Shown: positions 27,685 to 39,295 of the stretch, piece after piece
Numbering within the stretch: position 1 is the first letter of the stretch
Layout: every line of letters starts with the position of its first letter
NCBI GenBank assembly: GCA_034509925.1
Contig: CM067532.1
Span: 5,978,142-6,042,141, forward strand
DNA: 64,000 bases
From: Hirudinaria manillensis
Taxonomy: Eukaryota; Annelida; Clitellata; Hirudinida; Hirudinidae
Direction of reading: 5' to 3'
The notes under the pieces: model-generated
Databases searched by the model: none
The model's input: the letters and a program-made list of their open reading frames with translations, nothing else
What the model was told of the DNA's origin: nothing
Program-made: the position numbers and the translations under genes

Positions 27685-30600
27685 TCACTCGAACCAGTCA
27701 GAATCTTCGTCGTTGGGTACTTCTTTAATTTCTGGCTCAACGCTTTTGGTACTCACCTCTTCAGGCAACGGACTGGAAACTATTTTTGGCATCACCTCCT
27801 TAGAAGCCATCATGTATGCTGCTTTCATGCAAGCTTCAGGAAGGTCAAAGCTAGCCATTTGTAGAGCTACCCAAAGAGCTGTTCTGGCCTTTCGAGTTTT
27901 CTTTGACAATTCTTCCAGAGAGGCAGCCAATGCGAGTACATCTTTCACAAATTTATATGAAGGTCATTACTTGAGAAGTGCGAAAAATAGTAACAGTTAG
28001 AGAACAGCAACATTATTCAATCAGAAGATTAAGAAGAATTTACAGAGTCTCTTGATGGCAAATATATGAGAAAGGTGATTAAAGTGATTAAAGATGTATA
28101 TTTAAACCTTTCTCTTTTTGCTGCTGTGGATTTTTAATCTGGTGTCTGTTTATGGCATTAATAATCTCATCTTTCCTACATGAGTGAACCTTGCAAGCAG
28201 CATTGAACCAATCAGTCAAAGCCAGGTAAATCGATTGAGGGACAACCATTGCTCTCAAATGTTCCATCTTACCCATGAGGGTCTCCACCTTTTTGATACA
28301 TAAACATGTTGTTAAAGAACATATGAAATAGTTATTTCCATTATTTCCACTTCCATGTGTAGGTCCCAACCAACAACAATGTTAAACTAATATTTACATA
28401 CACAATAAGATTTACAAATCAAAAAACTGATAACTAGTAAATAACTAGTCTACCCTAGAATGTTCCTTCATAGTCTCAACAACCAGCCTATCAACTCTTG
28501 AAGGATTTTGTGACAGTTGTGCAGGAATGGTTTTGTTGTTGTCACTCGAAACATTTTTGCCCGGATTTTGTCTTGCCAGCTCGGCTTCGGTCTAAATAGT
28601 ACGAAAGCACGTTTGGTCTCTGTACTTCCGAAGTTCGTGTAATAACCATGTTAATGATAAGATTAATGTTAACAAAAATTCTTAAGAAATTAAAAATGGC
28701 CTTCTTAATTTCCAAAAACTCTTGAATCATTATCAGTAAAACAAAAAACGATGACATTACCCTTTTGCGCTCGTTTTCAATATTTTTAAACTGTTCGTAA
28801 CATTCTTCGAGTCGAATGTGGAGTTCATTCGAGGGACCACTTCGTCTTCAACGAAAAAGTTCATCGGTAAAAAGTAAATAATAATTAATAATGATAATAA
28901 TAATAATAATTCAACTACAATGAACACTGGACAACCTTATTGGCCTATATCCTGAAAGAGGAAAGCCAATGATTTGATGACCAAATGCATGGTTTGCTGG
29001 GTGTCCTGTAAAGATGTTGGGTCTCAGAAAGAAAGACAGATTCTTGCTGGCAGGAACCTGCTGAACTCCACAGACATTTTGACCCAAGTGCCAATTGTTA
29101 TTCATTTGGAAGCAGGGACCTTCTTGCAAGGGCAAGTTGTAGCAAGAACTTCCATTGAAGTCAACATTCTTATTGCTCTGACAACTATCAAATGACAGAA
29201 GAGAATACTTGGAGTCCATGTTAAGCAAAGCAGCCTCCAAGTATTGTTGCCTCACTGCTGGAGGAAGCCTCATTAAATCTCTGGTTAGCAACTGGTTGAA
29301 TGGACTCTGCGGGAATGATCTGTAGACGCCAGGAGCACAATTAGTCGAATTCAGATGGATTTTATTACAAACGTTGCCCCCAATGTCCGCATGTGTTCCG
29401 TTAGCTGGAAATTCGAAATTTGAAAAATTTTGAGATCTGTTCCTGATGAAATCCTTGAGATCAATATCTTTGGAGTTTGGCTTGGATATGGGACTGTTTG
29501 TAGGAGGCAATCCTAGCCATTTTCTCATGTGGGATTTTTCATCAATCTCATCAAAACTCCTCAGTAAGCTTCCTGTCACGTCATTCAGAAACACGTCATC
29601 GCAAAGAACGCTGGCTTCACAATTTCTCTCCTTGTTCAGACCTTTTTCACCTTCACACAGATTTTTGATACTGCTCTTTGCAGAAGAAGTGAAGAGTGAT
29701 TTATAGTTCTGATTCCTGGAACAATCATCGTCGTCGTCCGAGCCAAATGCCAGATTCATGCCGGTGCTGAAAGGGCTGTAATATCCTGCATCGTGAAATG
29801 TCCCCGTTCCCTCGCCATCAGCAATATTGGAGCAGCAATTTGTACAAGCACTGTACACTCTATTATGGCAACATATGTTTGGCAAGTCATCAATTTTATG
29901 GTCAGATTCACTCCTAGCAAAAAACATGTCAGACAAAAATGAGTTCTGTTGCAAGCTTCCGTAAGACGTGGAATTGTGATCCGATTTTGCTCCGGGAGAG
30001 ATGCTCCTATCCTCGTTCCTACTGAGGGAGGCCCAAACATTGTCATGCGTTATGGCATCCAGCGGAGATCTTTTAAATAAATAAATAATGCCAAATTTAA
30101 ATTGTTGACATTTCATCAACAAATTACACCACTCACTCGTCAGAGAACAGGGGATCAGAAGTTCGAGAGTTTGACTTGGGAGTTAAAACATCACTTTCTT
30201 CAAAAGCTTTTGTTGCACTGGTTTGATTGCAGTCAAAGGAATGATGGATATCCGCTGTGAAATCCGGAGCCTGAAAGTAACATTTCTCAGAAAGTAGTTT
30301 TGAAAGATTTTTATTGTCTGTTCATTTCACAAAATGATGTTAAAAGCACTAACATGTCTTGACCATATATTACGTATGTTAGGAGACGTCATTAAAGAAT
30401 GGTATAAATTCATTTCGTTATAATCTCCTTGAACATCTGATGAGGATTGGGACTAAATTGCAAAAAGTTAAGCAAATGCATTTAATGAATACAATTTAGA
30501 TCTTAACTTGATTTAATAAATCAATGTATAAATCATTCTGTAAAGTGACATCACCTGGTCACAAACAGGCAATTCAGAAGTTTTTTTCACGTTATTCCAT

Positions 30601-30713
30601 TCCAAATTAAAATCACTCTGCAATTCTTTATCAGATAAATTTGATGAAATCCTATCTGAACAACTATTTCTAGATGGATAAAATGGCATAACAGACGGAT
30701 TGAATTTGAAATC
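27685..30713 (-). CDS. MEIOC: MEIOC orthologue (meiosis-specific coiled-coil protein), 5' end unresolved
   Basis: In vertebrates MEIOC binds the RNA helicase YTHDC2 and sustains the meiotic programme. Visible coding exons: 30713-30555, further small exons, a long exon about 30100-28920, then about 28850-28760, 28592-28455, 28290-28107 and a last exon about 27940-27685. The long exon is Ser/Asn-rich and low in conservation, except for [19 protein letters not shown]. The C-terminal ~200 residues are strongly MEIOC-like: [65 protein letters not shown], and [16 protein letters not shown] near the end. The first exon read here has no in-frame ATG that I can place confidently, so the start lies upstream (30.8-31.0 kb) or is the internal Met near 30690. 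Confidence 0.88.
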
Positions 30714-30779
30714 CTGAAAATAACCACGAACACTTAAATTTGGGTGAGCACATGAATTGTCACTCAAGCTTGCATACTA

Positions 30780-31632
30780 GCCTTAGTCATTCTACGTTCA
30801 ATAAAAAACAGTAAGGTCAGAAAAATTAACCGTCTTCGAAATCTGATTTCTCCTCGGGATTGTCGTTTTCCGAACACTAAATGCCACTCGAAACAAAATT
30901 AAGACGCAAAACTCGACAACATTGCAGAAACGCGCGGAACAATAAGAAACGCGCAAAAGACCGATCAGCTGATTAGAATTTCTACTGCGCAGTTAAACTC
31001 TTCGTGACAGGCGTTAACCGATAAAAGACCGTAAAATCACTTCACGGATCGCATGAGCAGCCGATCATTTAATAACTTCTTAGAATCTAAAATGAAGGCT
31101 TATTTCAACATCCACAATTCCTACCACGTTGTTATGCGTCATAACGTGCCAACATTGCCCGTTTTTGTTTCGCGGTTTTGTTTACTCAATGCTCTTAAAT
31201 GACGGATAAATGTTAGCGAACACATGATTTTTAGGGTACGCTCAGCAGTTATTAACACTGCTTCCTGACCGTGATGTTTATTTTAAATTGCCGATTATTC
31301 TCGGGCGACTTCCAGAAATTCTAGGAAGGTCACCTCAAAATGTACTGACCCAATTATTATAATTTCCAGGTCTTGAATATTATGTGTTTTTTATTCACGT
31401 GAAGGCGAGCACTCGTACCATATGAATATTAATCGCCTGACGAGGAAGCCAAAACATGCTCGTTAATAATTGCATTATCCTCGTTCATAAAGCCTCGGAA
31501 TTAATTTTTCTAAAACGATTGTAGCATTGTTTTTATTTTCGAAATCATATTACTTTAGTAAAGAATAACTGAATGTTTACTGTTTAAACGAGATCAATAT
31601 GATTATCTGGCGATTGTTTCGTGGTGAAAAGC
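30780..31632. other. Promoter-side interval of MEIOC
   Basis: Probably contains noncoding or first exon sequence of MEIOC on the minus strand: an exon-like block around 30830-30890 ends in GAAGACG followed by GTTAAT. No other gene is supported. Confidence 0.4.
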
Positions 31633-31891
31633 TCACGGAGAATCGGACTGAAGGTCGTATTGCGATTCCTTCTGCGAGTTTGAAACTCTAGCTTCAAGCT
31701 TTGCTTTCTTCCTTTTTTCTGTCCTTTCTTTTTCTTTGTATTTACCGTCATTTACCAATTTGACGAGGAGTAAAATATTTATGATGACTAGAATAACAGT
31801 GATTACTGCGCAAAATATCGCCAAAACGGCCAGAGCCATCAGCACCTGTCCATCAGAGCTTACAGACAACGTATCACTGGAAGTATCCTAA
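31633..31891 (-). CDS. Single-pass membrane protein, terminal exon
   Basis: Minus-strand exon beginning after an acceptor (CAATTTAG) near 31892 and ending TGA at 31633. It encodes a Ser/Asp-rich stretch, one strong hydrophobic segment (ALAVLAIFCAVITVILVII), then a highly charged Lys/Glu/Arg cytoplasmic-type tail ending QSDSP. This is the layout of a type I membrane protein C-terminus. Upstream exons were not identified. A short frame at about 32122-32084 (MSPRFLACFYSSS then GT) is in a compatible phase and could be a first exon, but this is weak. Family unknown. Confidence 0.5.
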
Positions 31892-31899
31892 ATTGTTGA

Positions 31900-32480
31900 A
31901 CGTAATTTGGCATAGTAACTGACGTACTGCATAAATATGCAATTTTATCAAATAAATTCCTTGCAAATTATATATTAATGCAATAATCCGACAAAAAATA
32001 TTTAATTCCAGAGACAAAACGAAGAAGCGGAATTTGAAATCAAACACTTAGTATGCAGTTGCCGGGGGAACAATGTAAACTACGCTGCTTGAATAGAAAC
32101 AAGCAAGAAATCGGGGAGACATGATGTCCTCATACGTGATGCAGGATTGCCAATTTGAATATCTTTTGAGCAGGATTAACCAGGTTTTTTTTGTTATTAA
32201 CTATTAATGAACAGCAGATTTAATAATCTACTCATCAATCAATTCACGAAGCACCAGTTGCGATAGAAAACTAGGTCTAATGTCGTCATTCCTTCTGTTA
32301 TAAACATGAATTTATCGTTCCTTATTGTCATTGTTAATTCGTAAATTATAGTTTTACTTATAGATGTCTAAAAATTGATCAAATTCGCGCCGCTTACCAA
32401 ACTTCTGCAATGATTATTTTTAAATCATGAAAGATTAAAAAAAAAACTAAGGAACTTTTTAAGTTTAAAAAAATCAAAAG
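31900..32480. other. Interval between divergent genes
   Basis: AT-rich. It may hold upstream exons of the membrane protein (-) and of the DUF4476-like gene (+); none could be established. Confidence 0.45.
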
Positions 32481-34187
32481 GAAACAGATTCCAGTGAGAA
32501 GAAACTGCAGGTCTTGTACCAGAGCAAAGGCAGGTTTACGGGATTTCAGGTAAAAACAGTTAAATGCTGAAAAAGAGTTCCAATTGAGGCCATTTATTAC
32601 ACATTTTCAGAGTACGAGAATTTTGTATGCTTTTGGACTGACGTGTGATCGTCTCAAGGCTTTGGAATTAATGGAAAATGTACTTTTTAAGTACATTGTT
32701 AGCAATGTCGATACCTGTTATAAATAAGTGATAAAATTTCAGAGGATGACATCGTTGTCTTCGTGCGATGCGAAATCCATCATTGGAACTTTTAGCATTC
32801 CGGACGATCAATTAAAAGCTTTGATTATGATCAAGAGGTAGGATATCACTCACCCTTTTTTGTATCATCAGTGACATAAATGCAATATGGGATTATGAAA
32901 ATAATTTAAAATTATTAAATTAACCACGTTGAAAAATTATGAACGACAGTAATTATCGCGAGAGAATGAATAATTTGTGTTACTTCAAAGTGATGAAAGC
33001 ACCCAAAAAACTTCGGACTTATTTGAACGAATCCCTTTAAAATGTTTAAAGATCGTGTGAAAGTGTTTATATCGAATCACTTTTTGATTCACTTGAGACG
33101 AAACACGCCTCTCACTGACTTGTTCGAAAGCTCGTTCAAGACTTTTTTTTAAGTCGAAGAAATAATTGATAAAACTGCTCTATAATGATTTTGGAAGTGT
33201 ACACGTTTGTACACCCATAACAGAGTGACAAGTGAAAGAGACAAAATTTTATAACGAAATGAGTCCTAATCTTCGTCTTTCACGTTCGCCGTCAAAAAAT
33301 TGTCTGGCGGGCGAACAAGGACATAGGTGCAGAAAGCGATTTTTAAGACATCCCCGTCTCTAGAAGAGGTCTTGTCCAAATCATCCACAAGACTGCACTC
33401 TGATGCTTTATGGGTGATGGCGTCTTTACGAGAGTAGGCTTAGATCTTTAGGTCATCATCACTCTAGATCCACCCCCAAAGATCCTAGATCCTATATCCC
33501 CAAAGTGTTTCAGATACGTCAGGAATGAACAATTGAGACAATGATGATAAGTTGAAAAAATATTCATTATTACATCTTTGTTGCAGGCATATCTGTGAAT
33601 TTTCAGAAATATGCGCGCAAGAAAACATACTATCTTGTTTTATATTTCCTGCACACAAGCAGAGAGCAAAAGAAATTCTGCACGTGGTAATTGGTTCGTC
33701 ATTCGTCAGCTAACAAGTCGTTATCATGATAAGATTTCTATTCCAGTCCAGGTTAACTTCGAAAGATATGATGTCAGCAGGGGGGCACATCATCTACAGT
33801 CCCTTTGGCTCTGTTCTCACACAAGCGCCTCCTCTTGACCCCGTATTGTATTCCACCATATACATGAACTCTTACTCACAGCCGGTATGACGTGCTGTTC
33901 AAATTGATGCAAATCTTATTAATGTCTTTATATTACGTTCAAAGTCCAAGGACAAGTTCAAGGTCGAGGAGATCGGTGTCGAAACCTGTTGCAGACCTCC
34001 GGCTTATCTCGATCCCTGCTGTGAAACGGAAGATCAAAATTGCACTCTGCAACCGAGCAATTGTTGCGTCTTCTGCGAATGCCCTGCAAAGAGACCTTTG
34101 TACAACCACTACCCATCCGGTGCCGCTCCACTCGGCCTCCACAATCCGACGGCCAAAGTCGGTCTCGATAAAGAATCAAATTGCTGA
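32481..34187 (+). CDS. DUF4476-like helical-repeat protein with cysteine-rich C-terminus, 5' partial
   Basis: Exons in consistent phase: about 32481-32549, 32611-32679, 32743-32837, 33587-33686, 33747-33884 and 33945-34187 (TGA). The N-terminal half shows three ~32-residue repeats of the form (I..F.hP.D.LKAL..h): FGLTCDRLKALELM, FSIPDDQLKALIMI and FIFPAHKQRAKEIL. This pattern resembles the DUF4476 domain. The second half holds PFGSVLTQAPPLDPVLYST, then a Cys-rich stretch (ETCCRPP, DPCCETEDQNC, NCCVFCECP) and RPLYNHYPSGAAPLGLHNP. There is no hydrophobic membrane segment. No initiating Met was found, so the 5' end is incomplete. Function unknown; the DUF4476 call is by motif pattern only. Confidence 0.6.
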
Positions 34188-34525
34188 GAGATTGAATCGA
34201 TTACTATATTTGTTAATTGAATATTCAGTTTTATAATCCATTTTAAATATCGTTTTTAAATAAAGCAAAACTTGGAAAAAATTCACATTATAGAAATATT
34301 TGTGAATCAAATATGTTGAAAGGAAAATGGGGACGAGTAATTTCTGTCAGTCGTAATTTGTATGGTATTTCATACATTACTCACCCCACGAATTTATAGC
34401 CTGAATTGATAACGTTAAGTCATAAAAACGTGAGGTTTAAACTTCAGCTCATTATTATGAGTTTTAATATGCTTTAATGTATTTATTACTGCTATAAACG
34501 CTACTTGATCAATGTAATTGTTCAG
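34188..34525. other. Convergent 3' flanks
   Basis: Short interval between the stop of the DUF4476-like gene (+) and the stop of the LRR gene (-). It contains likely polyadenylation signals (AATAAAGC near 34258) and no gene. Confidence 0.6.
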
Positions 34526-37500
34526 TCACATGTAGTTTTCAGTGTCTAAAGAACTTAGTGAACTTTTCGATGAAGTGACACTGGATTTTGAGAGGTTGGA
34601 CTTGACGTTCTTTACTTTTTCCGAAATTTCCGCTGTTGGAGAAAAAGCCACAACGTCGTCACCGACGGGAGAAGGTGTACTCCTTGGGGTTATCAGGGGT
34701 TCAGGACTGTTCTTTAGTTTCCTGTCGATGCTGGATGGAGTCTTCCTGCTCAATGATGAATGGATGTCACGCTGTTGTCCAACTCGTTCAATCTCCTTTC
34801 TTTGCTTCTCTTCGGCCTTGTTTTGTTTTATTTGGTCCTTGACTCCCTTAATGAGACGCCTATCAAAACACAACATTCTCATTTTAATGTTATGTTTAGA
34901 GATTTTACTTGTCATTTTACAGAAATTTATTGAAATTAACAGTTTTTATGCAGCATTATTTGACAGTAAGATTAATGCAATTGATATTGAAAATCAGTGC
35001 ACATAATGAGGTTGCTTCCAACTGCTTACTGATAGTTGATCTTCAGTTCTTTGCCACTCGGATCGAAACGTTGCAGTAACTTTTCGTAATCATATTCATC
35101 CAGGGGCACCCTTGCAGACTTTAAAACGGAAACTACATTTATATCAATTTGGTGGAAAGGTCCTAAAAACTAACAATATACTTTTAAATAATTTTAATTT
35201 GATTAATGTTATTGTGCCTGGAAATAATATCATTAGCTTGTTAATAAGTATTTTGGCATTTCGACAAGGATTACAATTTTTATTAACAGGTCGATATAAT
35301 AATGATTTTATTAGTCGTTTTATTAATCATGATCAACAGAGATCAAAGGCTTTCAATGTTAGTGAAATTAGAATAGTTTTATTATCGTGTCTACTTTTAA
35401 TCCTCTGACGAAATGTTCCCTGGGAACTTTGTATTGCTTGTCAGGATCGTGAATTCGGAAGATTTCGTACGGTTTGATGGCCTTGTCGGCCAGAAATTGT
35501 GTCAGTAATTTCAAAGGATCGCTTCTTAAGACTTAAACGATAAGCATATCATTAACTTTAATTTAATAAGATTTTGTTTCATTATAAATATTATAATTAC
35601 TACATTATTACATTGTGATGAACAAAGGTTGCCTTTGAAAATCGAATTGCTTCTTAGGTTACACCACCACATATAATATGACATGAATGCATGCATTATA
35701 AAACGTGCCTAATTTAGAAGCACATGAGCCATAACATGGATAATGGAAATGCTAAAAATGGTATCATATCAACATACGTGGTCTTTTACCGACTACGTCA
35801 TCTCCTTCAATGACATTTCCGCATTCAACAACAAGTTTACGATTCTTTTGCAGACTCTCGATGATGTACACGATTTTTCTGTTAATAGGAACCCCCTGCA
35901 AGCAGCGTATTAAGAATGATATACGAATTATTAGTTGAATTATTGAGTTATTAACTGATTATTTAATGAATAATACCTTAAAAGACATGTGATCCACTGA
36001 ACTCTGGGGACTGTCAATGGCATCCAGCAAATCAAGAACTCCGGTCATCGAAAGTGGATTTCCGCCTATCTATAGTAACATTACGTGGCACTTTATCTTA
36101 AAATATTGTTATTATAAACAATTATAAAGCAATATAATGTACTACGATTAAACATTGGAAAAATACCCAAAACTTACGCAATGCTTTATAATTAGATTTT
36201 ATAAACTTTAATATCTTAAAGCAATTACAAGTAAGCTCTCGAGAGTGTCATTTTCTTTCAATCCTTTTGAAATTTGCAAAGCCCCGTCCCAATTGATGTT
36301 GTTGTGCGTTATGTCCAGTTCTCTTAGGTACTTATTGCCTCTTAGCATATCGCACAGAGCTGTGCATCCCTCCAGGCTTATGCCGTTCCATGAAAAGTTT
36401 ATGGATGTCAGGCAATAGTTTCTCTGTGGAAATGTTGAAATGATGCAAAAATGAAACAAAAAATTCACAACAAAAACATTTGAAATTTATTTATATATTA
36501 TTATTTATTATTATTATTATTAATATTATATATACCTTGAATCCCGTGAAAAGCAAAGCTGCGGCCTTCTTGCTGAATTGATTCCAACTCAAGTTCAGAT
36601 GTTCAATGGAATTATTAGCTCCTAAAAATTCCTTCCTGTTCAACTTTTGAATATGTATATACAATAAAATATTCCTACATATATGTACATACAATACAAT
36701 ATTCCAACATTAATATTTTTATTTTTACAAATTTAACCGAAAGCGTAGCAGAAAGAAGTCGCTCCGTTGTTAGAAAAGTTGTTGTGACTCAAATTCAAAT
36801 GAGTTATGGTCTCATTTTTCTGTGAAATATATGCAGCAACTTTAGTAAACGCCTAAATTCTACAATATCGGATCATCACTTCTATGGCTTCTGCAAGACA
36901 TTCTGCATCCCGGTCGTGAAAGTCGTTATCTGAATTGTAATCGTACGATTCATATAAATTCAAGCCGCTAATTGCAATGGCGGATCTAGAAGAGGTGGAA
37001 AGCCAAATCTTGGAAAAGAGAAATAATTTACGAGGAATTGTATGTATATACTCAATTTCGATGGTAAATCCGTTTTTCCCACGGTCGACATGCAAAACAT
37101 TTGATCCTTTCTATATCTAGTGTGAAGGAAGGGGGGGTACCATGGCCTCTGGATCCACCACTGAACATTTGTTAAATTTTAATATTTCTTTCCCATTTAT
37201 GGAAGTACTAAATAACGAATGTGATAAGGTACTGTTCAAATGATTACCATGCCATTACCATCACATACAGGAGAGAAACGACGAATTGGAGATAACTCAG
37301 GACTTGTTAAGACTTGTATAATAAGCTCGACACAATCAATTTTACCTGATAAGTCAAGGCGCAGGATTTTGCTATTATTTCTGATGACATCGGCCAAGGC
37401 TTTAGCTCCAACACTTCCGAATGAATTTCGACCCAAGTTCTGAAATGCGTAACAGTAATGTTATAACTATTGTAACGTAAGAATTGCAAATTATCAAAGA

Positions 37501-38241
37501 CGAGTAATTCATGGTGGATCAGTCTCCACGAAGAAGATATTTAGAAGGTATAGGTATGATATTCTCGAAGAAAACATTTCTATTTATATTTATTTAATTT
37601 GTGATGAAGAAGCAAACTCAATAATATAAATAATTTTATAAAATTTCAAATCTTACGATCTCACGCAGGCTCGTGTTTTCGGCGATCATGTCGCAAATGT
37701 AGATCGCACCTTCTCCTTCTAAGCCATTGTCTTCCAAATCCAATGTTTCGACTGTCTTATTGTGCTTAAATATTAATTAATAAATATTGTAAATTAGAGT
37801 CCAAAGCGGAGTTATCTTGTTAAATGATGTTACAGATAAATACACTGATATTTAATTACTTCTTTAATAAAATTATGAATGCCTTTCCGTTCTGAAACAT
37901 TTTGAAATATTTACTCTTAAGGCTGCCGCCAAAGCTTTGATGCCAACTGGTCCAAGACTCCTGTGCTTGAGAAGAAGAGACTGTGAAGACAAACCGTTGA
38001 GAATGCTTCTGGCAGGATTCGTTTTCAAAACTTGGCACGCGGAGATGTAAGCTAGCTTCGACGACGATTCGTGCTTTTCTGTATTTGTTTCAAGAGTTAA
38101 TTAACTCTCGTACGATCATAAAATTGAAATTTGATCAATTAAAATTTCGAATATATCTTCGAAAAGATGTTTTGTCATTGCCATTACCGTACAACTTAAT
38201 GCAGTTTAATTCAAATTGTGACCTGTGATGGAGTCCCCCAT
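34526..38241 (-). CDS. LRRC74-like leucine-rich-repeat protein with C-terminal EF-hand-like region
   Basis: Starts MGDSITEKHESSSKLAY (ATG at 38241; short first exon, second exon about 38078-37985). Successive exons each carry about one ribonuclease-inhibitor-type LRR (NxxxxxGAxxLAxxLxxNxxLxxLDLxxN): LGPVGIKALAAALR, TLDLEDNGLEGEGA, FGSVGAKALADVIRNN, LNLSWNQFSKKAAALL and LTSINFSWNGISLEGCTALC, up to TLESLL near 36230. After the LRRs come exons at about 36060-35770 and 35530-35405, the latter resembling an EF-hand region (LTQFLADKAIKPYEIFRIHD). The next exon is near 35110-35037 (VPLDEYDYEKLLQRFDPSG), followed by a Ser/Lys-rich tail ending at 34526. The order LRR then EF-hand-like tail matches vertebrate LRRC74 proteins. 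Function unknown. Confidence 0.82.
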
Positions 38242-39295
38242 AATGCTACTTTTGGCCTCTGACGAAGTAATGAGGCAATAAACTCGATTCGGGAGAGTAA
38301 ATAATTCATATTTAATCTGTTGCCAAGCACTTCTTATCGAATTCACTTGGATATCGAACGAACGAAATCTTCGAGTGCATACAAAACATACACCTTAAGG
38401 TGGTCTGTTTCATTCAGTTTAAAGTTTAGATAAATTTGTAATTTGCATTTAAATTAAAAAATGTTTGTTGCACATCGCGTTCATTCGATATTTATTCAAA
38501 GATAAATTATGTTCCATCAGCCACTGCTGCAATTATAATTATAATTATTATTATTATAAGCGTTCTTCTGTCGAAATATCAGAGAAATACCATCATTACT
38601 GTTAGATGTTTATATTTGCAAGGATAATGATTAATCATTACGTTAATTTAAAAAAAAAAGATAAAAGAAATTGAGTTTCCCTCGAAATTCCTAGATGTTG
38701 GGGAAGTTTTCAGACAATACCCAGACACCCAGCGGCAGAAATGATTGCTTATTGGTAACAGAGATTAAATTAGCACCAACTAAGTCGACGCGAACTACCC
38801 ACCAGAAGTATCAGCCAGATTCGGTTGCATAACCCCATCACAGCTGTTGGAGTTTCTAAAACAATCAGAAACTTCTTAATATAATAACAGGCCTTCCCAA
38901 AGTATTCAAGTATCTTATCAACAATTGTAATCGTTACAACACCTTCCACTTTTAAGACCCATTACGAAAGGTTAATGTTAAGGTTCGTTAAAGGTTCAAG
39001 AAAATAAGCGGAACTCTATGTATTCATAATTTGATATAACAACATAATAGTCAATATAATACAAACGATTCCCTCGTGCTCCGAAAACGCAAGCTTACAA
39101 AAAATAAATAAATAAATCCAATTGAAGATCTGAGTTTTAATCTTTGCAAGCATTGAAAAGAAATATTCAAATGTTGTCTAAGGAGCAATCTAGAAAATCA
39201 AAATGCAATATAAACAAAAATCCATGCAGTAGCCACCTCAGAAACATCCCTTTTAATATCAGTAAAATGATTTCATTCCGATCATTCATTATTCA
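38242..39295. other. Intergenic
   Basis: AT-rich spacer between the start of the LRR gene and the stop of the dsRNA-binding gene, both minus strand. No gene supported. Confidence 0.6.

Noticed and set aside
28198..28215. AACCAATCAGTCAAAG, similar to the snoRNA D-box half
   Set aside because: Lies within a conserved MEIOC exon (coding LTDWF); chance similarity.
33892..34236. 114-codon plus-strand frame and two minus-strand frames
   Set aside because: Overlap the cysteine-rich last exon of the DUF4476-like gene in other frames; only the spliced frame gives a plausible protein.
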